From Sambucus nigra (Eukaryota > Streptophyta > Magnoliopsida > Dipsacales > Adoxaceae), in the NCBI GenBank assembly GCA_949130495.1, contig CASBWL010000433.1:310001-374000 (forward strand): DNA of 64,000 bases, written 5' to 3'. Shown here one piece after another: positions 11,605-25,842 of this stretch. Under the pieces are notes generated by a model, which did not search any database, had not been told where the DNA came from, and saw only the letters and a list, made by a program, of their open reading frames with translations. The number at the start of each line of letters is the position of its first letter. The stretch's first letter is position 1. The position numbers were made by a program, and so were the translations under genes.

Positions 11605-14600
11605 TGTAATTCCCCGTACTTTTAAAGATATTTAAATTACAATATGGACGTGATTTGGTAATTTGAGAAATTTTTATGAATAGTAATTCTGGAATTTATG
11701 AGTGAAATTAAATAAATTTAATATTAAAAAGTGAATAGTAAATTTTGGTTTCCAAGTGTCGGATTAATATTTACATGGATTATATTTTCTTACAAGACTA
11801 AGTATATGAATGGATTATTTTCATTGTATGTCACAGTTGGGTAAAGAGACAAAGGAAAATATTTTAATTGGAAAACACGCGTATTGAACATGTTGGGTTT
11901 AATTAGTGGATTTTATTTAATTGATTCGGATGAAGATTTTGAGTGCACTGTTGGGTTCGGAATGACTGAGATAGTCAAAATAGAGTATCCATGGATAGTG
12001 TTTAGGTCCTGGGGATTTTCGAACCAGTAGGGACTCGTAATTGAGTACACGAATCATTTTACAATTGGGTATACACCCAATTTCGGTTTTAATAAGAGGC
12101 AACCCTCATTTCTTGCCCAAAATCTTCCTTAAGAGATAGAAAGAGAAGCGAGAAGTAAGAGAAGAGTAAGAAGATAAGAGAAGAAGGAAGAAAATGAATT
12201 CTGGGCCAAACTTTGCGGGATTTGACTCGGGGTCGTCAGATTTTATCCACGAGGCAAGTGCTTACCTTGCTTTACGATTGAGTGTGTTTATTTCTCATAA
12301 TTTATTTGGTGTAAAACTAAAGATTTTTGGGTTGGATTTTTGCGGATCAAACGGGTTTTCGGAAGATAAAAACGGATATAACTCGATTAATACCCAATTT
12401 GAGGAACTTTGAATTTATTGAAATTAATTGTTGAAAATTGGTTCTATGATGATTAGAACACCTTTTATGTATATATATGTTGTTGATTGAGGTTAGAGGA
12501 TGTTAAAAAGGGATATAAAATCTTGGTGGAAGGTTTAATGGCTAGACAGCTCCTCGAAAAAGAAGCTGCCTGATCGATCGATCGATCAATGCCAGGGATC
12601 TATCGATCGATCCTTCAGGATTTTTGGTAGTTTCGGTTGGTTTAGTATATATGGGTTAAATCCAAAACTTTATTATTCCTATCTTGTTTATTTAAGGAAA
12701 TAAATATTCACTAAGAGGAAATTATTCCTAACCATTTATGGGAGTTAATTGGGTTTAGGAAGGTACACAAATGGTGTGGCACAAAATGGGTATTTTTTAG
12801 GAAATTAAATTATAGGGTGAGACATTTGGGGTTCCTAAAAATAGTATGGGGACTTATAAATAATTATTCAAGTGATATGTGCACCTTAGGTTAGTTGAAA
12901 ATAAAATCCAAGACCTACCCAAATAGGGGTGTTCGTGAGGAGTAATACTTAAAGACGTATTTTAGTGGGCAATTTTATATATGTAATTGTGCGTGTAGAA
13001 ATGGTAATTATATACCGATTTTGGTTAAGTAGAATCCTACGAGGTTACTAGGATGAAATTTAGTATACGTACTACAAAGAATTGAGCAATTACCCTATGC
13101 GTCTATGGACGACGATTATTATAGGTAATGAGATACCTAAGGAATTAAGATACATAGTGCATATGCTATTTAAATATTACGAATTAGTACATTCGGAATT
13201 ATTTATACAAATCTTTATGAAATGATTAAGGAGAGATTTGAATATTAAATAAGAGAGTACGTATTGGGGTAGTATTTTAAGTGTATAAATGCTTATATTA
13301 TTACGAAAGGGAACACTCGAGGTTATTGGCTATTGCTATAGAGTTTGGAAATAATGGCCATAACATATTGGGCAGTGATATAGATTATATAGAAGATGTC
13401 GCTAAATTATATATAAAATAAGACGAATGAATATAACGGTGTTATTGGTATTTTCATTGTGCGGTGAGAAAAGCTAGGAAATAATATATTGAGGATTTGT
13501 TATAATCGATAAATGCATAGGATATTCGATATAAATATACTACGTATGTGATTGATTATATGGGCTATGCGTATGCCCTGATATTATTATATATATGGGT
13601 TAAATAAATACCTATGGGAAATTATGTATAGGAAAGATAAATACCTATCGTTATCAAATGGTTGGGTAAACACCTCATTGATGTTATATTTTTATAGTTG
13701 GAATGTGTACCTATATTATTGTTTATTATGTGTATAACATACCTACCATACTTTCTATCACAGGAGGTCGGCTTTCGAAAGAGGACAATCTTATATTCTG
13801 TGCCTTTGGGGGGATTTAGATTTGGTACCTCAAGAACATAGGACTGGGAAGGGCTTATTTATGAGTCGATAAGTCTGCTGGCTATGGGAGCGTAGGTATG
13901 TGCGTGATCAATAGGTACGTGAACTATATTCGCCTCCAATATGTGTGATTTGTATTGATACGGTTCCTGAGTGATTCAGAACACGTGATCCTTATGTATG
14001 TGATGTACCGGGATTAGATAGCAGAGTATGTGTGCACTATGGCTTAGCCTAAGGGTGCTAGATATATTTATATATACTGAGAATAAAATACATGTATACT
14101 TGTCATGTTCCACCATTGCTTAGTAAATAAAAATAACTAATATACTTATATTATAGCTCTGTGGATTGATTATTATACTTGTTGTGTATAGTATATTGTT
14201 ATATATGAGATGAGATATCATATAATGTAACCTTGTATAAAAGGTAAAAGAATGAATAAAGTGATATACTCCTTCCGGTAAATTTATATCCGAACTTATA
14301 CGATTATGAATCATAGGTTCTAATGAGAAATATACATATATATACGGGATAGTATAAGATGTTGTATGTACTGAGGGCCTAATGGATCCCGACGATTAAC
14401 ATTGTCACGTAGTAGTGTATCGGGGGAGTTCCTTGTTTGGATTTCACTTCGCGAGACACCCCACGCACGAACGTAACATAATGTTGCGAATGGGGAGAAG
14501 TTTAGTCCTTCGCACTCGGATTAATGAGGATTATTAGAATATGGTAAATACATTAGTTAGGAAGGGTAGCTTAACTAGGTTGTTTAAAAGATATGCGATA

Positions 14601-15228
14601 GTTGTGCACTATTAGAAGAGGGGTGAGGTGTATCTCATGACAGCGTGATACCAGTTTAAATATGATAAATATCATATTTTAAAATATGGATTTTAAGCAC
14701 TTGCTAAAACGTTTTCAAAACTCGGGTTGTGTCCCGTTTCTATATTTTCCCTCTCTTGCTATATATATATATATATATAGGTGTCCAGACACAGGGATGC
14801 CGAGATGATGATTCTTTCGAGTCAGAGGTTTACTGCAGTAGCTGTGGATGCAAGAAGGTTTATAGTAGACGCTTTTATCATTGAGATCTAGATAGGATCT
14901 ATTGTAGAAACATTCGGGCTGATGGACCAACTGTACTCATTTATTCTTTTACCGCCTTTTGGTGCGGCATTCGATTTGGTTTTATTATTTGTACCGAGTG
15001 TTTGGTTACCACATTTTATTTATGTTATTGCATATAAACTTTTGTAACTATGTTATTTGAATGGTTTGGTTAAAAATATTTGTTAATAAAAATTTTGACG
15101 CCAGCCTGATAGGATATTAGTAATTAAATTGGTTTTCGACAGTGATGATAAAAATAACCATATGAGACTCCTGTTTTAATTTGATATAGGAGTGATCGCC
15201 CGATATTTTATTAGGCGGGGTTGTCACA
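11605..15228 (+). repeat. Element A, right (3') LTR
   Basis: 3,624 bp, beginning TGTAATTCCCC and ending GGGGTTGTCACA, followed directly by ATGTC. It keeps the GATCGATC cluster (12571-12612) and the TATATAT at 12645. It lacks the long TA arrays of the left LTR. Confidence 0.92.
14378..14497 (+). repeat. Recurring ~100-bp motif, copy 4 (right LTR)
   Basis: Nearly identical to copy 1, as expected for two LTRs made from one template. Confidence 0.7.
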
Positions 15229-15233
15229 ATGTC
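15229..15233. repeat. Target-site duplication of element A, right copy (ATGTC)
   Basis: Exact match to 4612-4616, directly after the terminal CA of the right LTR. Confidence 0.93.
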
Positions 15234-15688
15234 CTCCATATATTAAGCCTAATGTATGTCATTAAACTTCCTGAAAATTCATCAAACTTTAAACTTCTAA
15301 CAACGTAAGATTTTCCCACCTCAAAGACTCCAAAATGGTGGGGGTAGTGGTGGTATAGGAATAGGAGGAGCAACCCCCACCTTCAATGGTTGCCTCAATG
15401 GGTTATTAGAAGATCTTCCAAAATAAGTACCATGGAAGCTCCATTGCTACTCTTCTTCTTTTCCGATAAATCCACCTTCTTCCTCCAAGAACACCCCATT
15501 CAAACCTCCATGCAACTCTAAGAATACCCTCTTCTTTAACCCAATAAATATGTCTGGGGTTTTGTAAAGTGGTGTAAATTCATTTGATTCCTTCTGGTAT
15601 TGGTTTCAAGGTGGATATATTGGTGTATGTGGGTGGTTCCAGCCTTAATAAGTTTGGGATAGAAAACATTCCAATGGAGGCTCCAACT

Positions 15689-15723
<35 letters not shown>

Positions 15724-16408
15724 GTAGGATACAAACCAGGAGAGGGAACTCATAAACCCTAGCAGACACACACACCCTAAGATTTTATACTAATAAAGCC
15801 TAACCCAAATTATTTAGGTCTGAGGTCTCTAAAAGGCTGATACGCGATGAAATCAATGGTTCAAAATGAAACAACACAAAGAAAATGAGGATCTGTTCGA
15901 AGACCTGCTTGATCGATCGATCAATTGATTGCTTGATCGAGCGAGACTCTAGGGTTAATTTTGCCGACCGATCGACCATTCTCTAAAAATTTCCATTTTC
16001 CCTAATTTGACCCCGTGGCTCTTTTATCCATATTTTTAGTATCCTTAAATGGCTATCAAAACATTTTTCTCACTAATAGAGTATTCCACAAAAATCGTGC
16101 AAAATTAAACATGTGTGAGTCGCGTACTAGATAATTTATAAGTTATACTTACTCACATTCGTGGTCCATTCATTCCATGATTAATTCGCGTCCTACTTCA
16201 CTAATGCATTCATACCAACTAATTGGATATAATTATGCATTGATGAAGACCAAGCAACGTGGAAATCCCCTTTTCAATCACTTCGGGCAACACGCCATTT
16301 TTGTACAATCCTATCTCAATCACTTTTGCATTTGTTTCTCCAATTATATTCTTCAATAAAATACTCAAATTATTATTCAACATCTATTTTCTAGGGAGGG
16401 GTATTACG
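15234..16408 (-). mobile_element. Probable Tekay-like solo LTR, 5' part (right of element A)
   Basis: On the minus strand the segment begins GTAATACCCCTCCC (near 16408, first T changed to C), close to the LTR start of element A. Its order of landmarks parallels the LTR at 29950-31038: the ATCAATGGTTCAAAATGAAA segment (15852-15871) matches ATCAATATAACGGTCCAAAA there, and a CCCACCTCAAA segment (15322) matches TCTCACCTCAAATGG (30055). Here the palindrome cluster is GATCGATC type (15909-15975), with GTATAAAATC about 120 bases downstream on the minus strand (15783-15792). A (GA)n run lies at 15691-15722. Confidence 0.5.
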
Positions 16409-16439
16409 GAGGAGGTAGAAATTGGTTCCCCATCCAAGT

Positions 16440-17300
16440 TGAGGGGGGACTAAGGAAGAATGATTGTTGGTTGGGCAATAAAAGAAGTTATAGAACTTTT
16501 ATATTCTAGTAGGACAGATGCTGCTCAGGGATGATCCTCTACTATTCTGTGAATAGACCATAAATATTTGAGGTCGTCAATATTAAGCTCACCTTCATTT
16601 GGGAACTTTTTTTTTGTTCCTCTTCATGAAAATAAGATGAGACAGTTAGTAGGCAAACCATTAAATAATTAGTGAACATAGGAAGAAATTGAAAATCCAA
16701 ATAAATGTACGACCTATGCTACGCCCTTTTGGAGCACCTGGGTCCAATGTATGTTACCCCTAGGAATATTCCAATTCTTCACCACAACACTATAGTCCCA
16801 ATAGTCTTTTTTTGAATCTAGCAACTTAACTACCAATGCCCTATTGGCATGTCTGGTCTTTATGTAATGGTGTTATCACCAGTGGTTCCCCATTTATAGC
16901 AGAACATCAACTCGAGAACCCTAATACGAGTCCCATGAATTTTGTTTAACCTATTTACCCCATTTACAACCCTCCAAGTATTGAGGTCGTACTTGCACTA
17001 GGTCTATATCAAAATACTGGAAAAATTAAAGGGAAAGTGTGTTTGGGGGAAAGGTTATGACACACTCACCAATGAACAAAGTTAGGATCCAATTGCCCTC
17101 AGCTAGTGACAATACATTAACAAGGTCACTTGAAATATCTAAACCTAACCAACTGGGAATCTTTCTTCTCTTCTTAAATTACTTTAAAGAACATGCATCT
17201 ACAATATACACCATGTTTGAAAGACAAAAAAATATCGAAGAGATGAAAGGCAAGAAAGATTACCGAATTTGAAAATGATGGAAAATAGCAAACAACAAAA
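16440..17300 (-). pseudogene. Probable N-terminal part of the split PF04195-type protein
   Basis: Frames on the minus strand carry KDYWDYSVV followed by NWNIPRGNIHWTQVLQKG near 16690-16830. This resembles the NHNWKPHYISISGSLEF segment at the end of the PF04195-type domain in the plus-strand gene at 40284-40754. Downstream comes an acidic stretch (GELNIDDLKYLWSIHRIVED). Several stops interrupt the frame. Strand and order agree with the coiled-coil part at 98-2294, so both are read as one gene separated by about 14 kb of later insertions. The core domain upstream of 16900 is too eroded to see. Confidence 0.35.
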
Positions 17301-18010
17301 GTATAAGGAAAGCTTAAGGAGAAAGGAAGATCCTAAATTCATAAAGTTTGAGGTAAAGATAAATGGAGGGAAACAATTGCCCTTTTAAAGGTTACCTCAA
17401 AATGAGAAATGAAATGATTGAACTGAACAAATGATTGAATTATTGGAGGCTGCACAGTTTCCAATTACGCGAAAAGATCAACATACCCTTTGGCGGTTCA
17501 TTATTTTTCAAATTATTTACAACAACTCCATCGCCTGCTAAAATGGTAAATTTTTTTACAAGTCCAAGATGTCGGCTACCGACCAACTCCCAAATAACAC
17601 TTCGAGCAATATTTTGTAACAAATACTCCATACCTTCAATTAATCATCAAGCATGGAGCATTAGGGGTTTTGTTGCATGTAAAAATTATTCATTTGCATG
17701 GACCAATGAGAAATGGACACATGTCATCCTACGTGAAAATTCTCACAACACTTACTTTCTTGGTCGGCTCCAGATATACTTGATCGGCCACATGCCGACT
17801 AACCTCAAGAGTAGCAAAAGTCACTTTGGTGGAATAGCTAACAGCTCTTGCACACGTACCTCTAAATGCCAATAGTCTTACTTATTGTATAGAGATGTAA
17901 ATGCTTGAATATATAAAGGAATTCCATCTCTTAGATTTCAGATCACAATAAATATACGATCTCATTTAGTTCAAAGAGACAATTCAATTAGACATAAATA
18001 TACATAATCC
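17301..18010 (-). other. LTR- or leader-like sequence of the split element
   Basis: No protein is recognised, although one plus-strand frame (17435-17875) stays open for 146 codons. GATGACATGTGTCC on the minus strand (near 17715) is shared in style with GATGACACATGTC in the leader of the plus-strand element at 39052. A GGTCGGC / GATCGGCC / GCCGAC cluster lies at 17762-17800. Terminal bases of an LTR could not be fixed. Confidence 0.3.
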
Positions 18011-20271
18011 CGAGCTATTATACCCACAAAAAATAATGAAAACGGTGGACGTAGGCCTTGTTTGTTATGTGTTTGTCTTGCTTGATTATATTTATTTTAT
18101 CTGTGATTATAAATTTGGACCCACTTCATTTTTAGACATCAACACTAATATACACCAAACATGAGTTAAAAATACAATTTTATCTCATTCTACTCCCTTA
18201 TTCAATGCATTAAATGGAATCTTAAAATAAAACTATTAATTGTAATAATCATGTCTTATCCTATTTTAAATGGTTCATATTAATGTCAAATAAAATAAAA
18301 ATAAAAACAAGATTTTGAATGTCATTTTCTTCACGTCTAAATAACATTATCATGTCTTGATAGAACGTAATTAAAAAAAATATGAAATATCAATCCTAGT
18401 GAGGCACTTGTTTGTATATGCATGCAACTTAAACGTTTATTTTAATTAGTTGTTGAGATTTCAGGGGCATTTTTAGAAAAACTAAAAGATGAATATATTC
18501 ACCTCGGGTTTCACATGGGTTATAGTATAACACTATAACTAGCATGTAACCTGCGTGATGCGCAAGCGTTTGATAAAAAAAACTTATAATAGAATTAAAA
18601 TAATCCTACTTGATAAAAATAAACACTTATGTATAATATTATGATTAATATCAAATTTATATACCAAAAGGAAGGTATCAACTATAATGTAACTTATAAA
18701 CAATGGATATCTTCACAACATCATTTATAAAAAAACGCAACATCATTTATAAAAAAAACATCACAATAGCCAAAACTTAAGGTGTTTGAGAGGGCAGGGG
18801 ACGTTATTGATGCATATGTATGAGTCCTATTCTTTACCAGTTCTCTTACTATATATAATTAGACGAAAGAAACATGTTAAAACCCATAATCATGAGACTT
18901 TTTGTTGAAAAAAAAGATGACTTACGAAATACACATGAGAAATGAAACATGGCCTAGAGAACATTAGTTGTCCTTAAAATCAAGATAAAAAGCTCCAAAC
19001 AATAATTAATAATAAAAGAAACATAAAGTTGAAATTTTTTATTACATCAAATAACATTTTTTCATATGAACTCGTACTCGCATCAACTACGAACTATAAG
19101 GTGAAATTTCAGAAATTGTTTAATAAAGGATCATATCATATAAAATGTCAGTTCACAATCGTTCAGTATTATATTGAGCTAAGCTAGGCTACTTATGAAC
19201 GGGTGATTTTTAATTTTTGTAATATAAATATTTGATAGTAATTAAAAAATATTAAATAATAAATATAAAAATGGAAATGCATAACGAGCAAAATTTGTAG
19301 ACAAACTAATTTACTATAAAGAATCAACTTGTACTTTATACCAAAATTTGTTAATATAATGGAAATAACATGAATCATCACTAATTTTATTAGAAAGTTG
19401 CTTCAAACACTTAACCATACAATATAGAGTACATTACACCCATTAAAAACACTCTTATAATTTATTTGTAAAAATAAGTAGAAAATACAAATAATTTTCA
19501 ATTATGCATAAAAAAACAATGCAACCATATTTTTACTTGGATACTCACATGGGCATAATATTATGAGTTAATATCATATATGCCTTTAAGATGAGTGAAT
19601 AATATTATAGACATGAATGACTAATAGAAGGTCATCAAAAGTATCATATACATCTTAAAAACCATCCAATATATTTGAGACTTTCTACAACTGCACATTC
19701 ACTTTCACTGGATTTTAAATACTCATTCACCCCACAATAAAAAACACATACTGAACAAAAAAAGTAAAACACAAATGAAAACATGGATAAAGTTATTATT
19801 TAAAAATCTTGTAATTGTATCAACTTATCATTTTCTGTGTAGAATTTTACTTATAATACGAATTTCATTTAACAAAGTTTTGAAAGTAAATTAACTATTT
19901 TAATTAGAATGCCTTGGGGAATAATTTCATTCTATATGTTACGATTTTACATATATTTGACACACACTATTTTACATAGCCATACACCAATAATAAAATA
20001 CACACACAATCAGAGTATCCTCCAGTAGAATTTTGAACAAAGCTTTTGGCTATATAAACGTCAAGACAATCTCACAACGTATTTAACATAACAATAAAAG
20101 TAACTAAAAATAAGAATATAAACAACATTTTAATAATTTATTTTGCAAGAATGTAAAATATTTGAATGTTTTCTATGCTCATACAAACAATAATATTATA
20201 AGAACACTTATACAATTAAAAGTAACAATGGCGATGAAAACAAAAAGAAATCAAAAGAATATAAATAGATA
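18011..20271. other. AT-rich intergenic stretch, no gene seen
   Basis: More than 2 kb of AT-rich sequence with short, unconvincing frames and homopolymer-rich words. I see no protein, RNA gene or paired LTR in it. Confidence 0.6.
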
Positions 20272-20371
<100 letters not shown>

Positions 20372-20733
20372 GTTTTCATAATCCACGTGAATTGAGAAAA
20401 AAAAACAAATCAATGAAAAAATAAAATGATTACCTTGGATCTGGATAGCAGAAAGGAACCCAACCAACTAACTGGGAAAAGTCGTAGAGAAGAAAACATC
20501 AATCTTTAGAGTAGATATGGGGAAATGAGAAGGGAAGAAAGAAAAATAAAAGGTCGTGCACTACTGTGAATGGCATATATATATATATATATAAGAAAAT
20601 AGAGGATTGGGCATGGGATAGTTTGTATAAGAAGAAGAAGAAGAAGGATGTTAGATTAATTTCTATTTTGTGAAAACCATCACACAAACAAGAACATTCA
20701 TATTGAATTATCAAGAAATATAAATATTGAATT

Positions 20734-21089
20734 TGCAAAAGCGTACCTGAATCTATAACGAGAAAAAGTAAAATATCTAAATCTGAGATATTATGATCTT
20801 CCAGATCAATACGTTTATTTTATGCCTGAATTTCTCTATGACAATGGGAATCAGAAGAAGAGAGTTGTGTGATCTGGGGACCCTGACCCCTATTTATAAT
20901 ACAATGGTGTCTTTTCATATTTCGTATATTTCTATTTTAACCCATCATAAAAGAAATTACGCTTGTCTCTATACATTAAAACCCACACTTTAATAATACA
21001 TTATTAAGGCCCCAAAACTTAAATTAATCACTTTAAATGGCCTAACATTATTTGATAGCCTATAATTCATATTTATTTCATATATAAGC

Positions 21090-21126
<37 letters not shown>

Positions 21127-21138
21127 TTTACTCTAACA
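20734..21138 (-). repeat. Probable 3' LTR of a Ty1/copia element
   Basis: On the minus strand it starts TGTTAGAGTAAAATC at 21138, right after a purine-rich tract, and ends near GGTACGCTTTTGCA. TATTATAAATAGGG near 20895 is a good TATA context in that orientation. About 405 bp suits copia LTRs. A matching LTR on the right of the gene was not found, so the left edge is tentative. Confidence 0.55.
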
Positions 21139-21153
21139 GACTCCCACTTAGGC
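21139..21153 (-). other. Polypurine tract of the copia element
   Basis: GCCTAAGTGGGAGTC on the minus strand directly precedes the TG of the LTR. Confidence 0.65.
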
Positions 21154-21539
21154 TATATATGCATCTCTATAAACTTGAATTATACTTTATGAGCTCGTGA
21201 GTTTTACTGTCAAAATTTTATGCATCTTAACAATCTTATCCATTAGCTATACCAATATAGAATCAAAGTGGTCGTCATTACATATTTCGTAAGTAGACCG
21301 ATCAATGATCACATATATCAATGTAACTAATGACAAAGATCAAGTGTGGATGTGTAGCATGGAAATTTCATGTAATGTGATCTTAACATGCCTATTTCCA
21401 ACTGGTCCTCCTTAAACCTTAAGTGAGATCAAACCATATAAAATCAGAGTGAATATAAACTGAATACTTTACTATAGTAAATAACCACAAAATCCATAAC
21501 AAATGTGTTATTGAAAGCATCTCAAATACAAACTCCCAC

Positions 21540-24500
21540 TAAACTGACATATCTTGAAAAGAAACTACACCCATATGAGCAGTGTGCTCATGAAAGACTT
21601 TGGGTGGTAATCCTTTAGTCAGCGGATCCGCAATCATGGATTTTGTCCCAATGTGCTCGAAAGACATGAGTCCACTCTAAACTCTTTCTTGTTTAACTAG
21701 GAACTTGATGTCTATAATCTTTGACTCCGTATATCTCCTGCTGTTATTGGAATACAGTACTATTGATTTATTGTTACAAAATAACTTAAGTGGTCTTTCG
21801 CTGCCATCCACAATACGCAGCCCCGTGAAAAAATTTCATAACCATATTCCATGATTGGATTCCTGGCATCCAACAAAATTGAAGTCATAATATCCGATGA
21901 TCTGTAATTGATCTGACTTTCGGTAGGTAAGCATGTAGTCTTTTATTCTCCGTAAGTACCTCATGACTCGCTTGCTGTTATCCAGTGATCCTTTCTAGGA
22001 TTGCTTAAGTATCTTTCCAACATGCCAAAAATGTACGCAATATCCGGATGCGTACATACTTGAGCATACATAAGACTTCCTATACCTGACGCATAAGGAA
22101 TCTTTTGCGTCTCCCTAATCTCAATATCATTCTTGGGACATTTAGTGAGACTAAATTTATATCCTTTAGCCATAGGGGTGTCACCTTGTTTACAATCATG
22201 AATGCCAAACCTTTTAAGAACTTTCACGATATATCTCTTTTGTGATAAACTAAGTGTACCCCGAGAGCGATCTCGGTGAATCTTTATACCTAAGTGTTGC
22301 CAAGATCTTTCATCTCAAATTTCTTTGAAAGAAATCTCTTGGTTTTGTTCAACATACCTATGTCGTTGGTACCAAGGAGGATGTCATCAACATATTAAAC
22401 CATGTAAGTATTATTACTCCCACTAAAGTTGTGGAATATACAATAATAAACAAGATTCATCTCAAAACCAAATGAAATGATAACTTGATGAAACTTGTAA
22501 TATCATTAATGAGAATCTTTCTTAAGCTCATAGATGGATTTCTTTAACTTGCAAGTTGTCGTCTTTGCATCCCCCGACACAAAGTTTTATGGTTGTACCA
22601 TATATATTGTTTCATCAATGTCACTGTTGAAAAATGTAGTCTTAATATACATCTGATGAAGCTCAAGGATAAAGTGCACCATAAGTTCCATTATTGTCCT
22701 AATAGAGTCTTTCGATGAAATCGGAGAGAAAGTGTCTTTATAAACTATCCCATTTTCTGTGTAAATCCTTTAGTGACAAAACAGGCATTGTATCTCTCTA
22801 CTCTACCTTTTAAATCCCTCTTGGTTTTAAATATCCATTTGCAACCATTGGGTTTCAAACCATCAGGTAATAGGACAATATCCTAAATCTCATTATCCTT
22901 CATGGACTTTTTCTCATCATTCATGGCATTAATCCACTCTTGATATTTAGAACTTTCCATGGCTTGACGAAAGGTGATTGGATCATCTTCCACCACACCA
23001 ATGTCAAGCTCATGTGCTTGGAGAAATACAACGTAATCACCTGGCACATCACTTCTCCTTTCTCTAATGGATCTCCTTAATGGTGTAGATTCTATAGGTG
23101 TTAGAGTTTGTTCTTCTAATATGGGAGGTTCTTGGATATTATTTTGATTAGGATATGATTCTTAAACAATGTCAGGAATAGAAGCGTGATTAATGTTAAT
23201 AACAGATGTGGGAATATTAGCATATTCCTCTTCAAAACCAAAATCTCAAACCTTATCCCCCTGGAAAACTCAACATCTTCAAAGAACTGGGCATTTCTCG
23301 TCTCAAAATTTAATTTAGTAGTAGGATCATAGAATTTGTAACCCCTAGATCTTTTAGAGTATCCAATAAAATAGCAACTAACCGTTAGTAATTTCTTTAG
23401 TTGTTACTCTGTTAAGGATATACACTACAGTCTATAATGCCTCACTCCAGAGTAATTCTGGAAAGTTAGAGGGACTGATCATACTCCTTACCATGTATTT
23501 AAGCGTTATGTTTCGTCTTTCAACCACAACATTCATGCTTGGAGAACCTAGCATTGTGTACTATGGGACGATATCGCACTCCTCTAGGAATTTAGCAAAT
23601 GGTCATGGGTATTGTTTACCAGAACCGCCATACCTACAGTAGTATTCACCACCATGATCAGATCTGATGCTTATAGTCCTTTTACTGAGTTGATTTTGAA
23701 CTTCAGCCTTGAATGATTTGAACACGTCTAGAGATTGGTACTTTTCATGGATGAGATAAAGGTATCCATAACAAGAAAAATCATTTATTAATGTGCTAAA
23801 ATATTATTGACCGTTCCATGAAATCATAAGGAATGTCCCACAAATATATGTACGTATCACTTCTAAGATGTCAGTATCCTTATTAGCACCAAATCTCCTT
23901 ATGTTTGTTTGTTTTCCCTTTATGCAATTTGTACAAATTTCAAAATCTGGAAAATCAAGGAAATCGAGAATCCCATCTGCATAAGTCTTTCAATTATCCT
24001 TTGGGAGATGTTACCTAATCTCTTATGCCATAATGATGTGCAAAATTCTCATTGGTTAATTTCCTTTTGACATCTCGAGTACTTAATTGCAAGGTTTCAT
24101 GATATGAAGCAATAGTATCAAGCATATAAAGGTTATCCACATAAGATAAATAACCGGTACCAACCAAATTTGAATTATGAATAAGACTAAATTTATTATT
24201 TCCAAAAGAACAAGTATAACAAAATTTGTCCAATACAAAAATAAAAACCAAATTTCATCTAAATGACGTTACAATAAATGTCTGATTCAAAGTCCAAATA
24301 AGTACTAGACCTTAAAAATAACCTAAATATCCCAATTGATTCAACTTCAACCTTCTTGCCATCGCCCACAAAAATGTGTCTTTCACCATCATTTGGCTTT
24401 CGACAGCTCTGGCAACCCGGCAGAGACACACTGACGTAAGTTGTTGCACCAAAATCTATCCACTAAGTGTGTTTAGGTACGAAAGTCAAATTAACCTCAG

Positions 24501-25265
24501 AACAAACTAGATTAAAAAGTATACCTTTCTTTACACGCCAAGCATGATAGTTGGTACATTATTTCTTCATTTGTCCCGCAGCTCCATAAAAGAAACAACT
24601 ATCAACATTGTTTTCTTTATGTTATTTCTTTTTATATGAAACCACTATAGCTTATTTATCCTTCTTTATTTTCTTCCCTTCAGCCTTGGAAGTATTAACC
24701 AAATGAGCATTTTCTGTGTTTTTTTGCTTCAGTCATTCCTCTTCTTGCACACAATATGAGATGAGCTCATTAAGAGATCAAGTCTCCTTCTGGAAGTTGT
24801 AGGTCACCTTAAATTGACTGAATTGTGTGGGATGAGATATCAGAACCGAATGCACAAGCAAATCCTCAGATAGATCAAGCTTAAATGCTATTAATTTTGA
24901 AGCGATATGAGATATTTTCATAATGTACTCATTCTTGGCAAATATATTCTAAATTTCTTCTAGGAACTCTTTGACTATCTTTATCGTTTTCGATATTGTG
25001 CCCCTGAATGCTTCTGAAATGGCCTTATTTATGATCATCAAACACATGAGATTTGACTTCTCCAACCTTTCAACTTCCTTTTTTGTCATCAGAGGCATTT
25101 TTATCAGTAAGAGGTGCAGGAGAAGGAACCCTCAACGCAAGGTCCAGATCATGGCACCGAGGACTATATGGAGGTTCTCTTGCCATGACTTAAAGTTTAT
25201 GCCATTAATACTAGGAATAGAATTAATACTAGTAGTAATGTTAGATGCAGAACTGATAGATGCAT
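21540..25265 (-). pseudogene. Ty1/copia gag-pol, decayed
   Basis: Domains follow in copia order on the minus strand. Gag is at about 24600-25265 (starting near INSIPSINGINFKSWQ). A damaged zinc knuckle lies near 24545-24600, with the second Cys now Tyr and the His now Gln (CFFY, GQMKK). A protease site reads WIDFGATT near 24450-24470, where D-S-G is expected. Integrase spans about 23400-24000, including VVVERRNITL. RT covers about 21950-22900; its C-terminal 88 codons are still open (21961-22227: KRFGIHDCKQGDTPMAKG, IPYASGIGSLMYAQVCT). RNase H is at 21550-21960, ending ADPLTKGLPPKVFHEHTA. Stops and frameshifts occur throughout, so it cannot make a working polyprotein. The sequence matches the common plant Ale/Tork-like copia type. 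Confidence 0.85.
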
Positions 25266-25681
25266 CTAGAGAATAACAAACAAATAAAACTAGCTGATAT
25301 AAGTTTTAAAACAAAAATAAATTCAAATGAAGGCAAACCCCATTTTAAGATATCAGACACTCTATTAATATTTTATCTTTGGAAAAAATATTAACTTGTT
25401 AGTGATATCTTGGTGTAGTAATCAAACACTGATAATAAGAACATATCGAACAATAATTCTTCCTTTGGGACAATTTATTATTCATATGTAAAAACATAAA
25501 TAATTATCACACGCTTATTACTAAAGGTTCTTATGGAATTTTATTAAAAATTAATCTTCCTTTGGGTCGATTAATATTCACATAAATTACATGAACATAA
25601 TATTTTTATATTTCGAAATCAAAATTATGTTTTTGAACAAAAGAGGTCACTTTGGTGACGTATTGTTTAAATTAATTTATC

Positions 25682-25685
<4 letters not shown>
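25266..25685 (-). other. Leader of the copia element
   Basis: AT-rich sequence upstream of gag. TTATTCTCTAG just before the gag start looks like a splice acceptor. The word CTTCCTTTGGG occurs twice (25460, 25557). No primer site or 5' LTR was recognised to the right, so the element's 5' end is lost or unrecognisable. Confidence 0.4.

Positions 25686-25754
<69 letters not shown>
25686..25754. repeat. (TA)n(CA)n compound microsatellite
   Basis: About 36 bases of TA run directly into about 33 bases of CA. Confidence 0.95.
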
Positions 25755-25755
<1 letters not shown>

Positions 25756-25842
25756 AACATTTGAATTTAAATTTGTATGGTATACAATAATGAAAGTAAT
25801 ATTTTGTAACTACTTTATATTTGAAAACAATAGTATAACAAA

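Noticed and set aside
17435..17875. 146-codon plus-strand ORF as a possible host gene
   Set aside because: No known motif, opposite strand to the surrounding retroelement, and composition like LTR sequence.
18051..18400. Tourist-like MITE suggested by GGCCTTGTTTG
   Set aside because: No matching inverted end or TWA target duplication was found.
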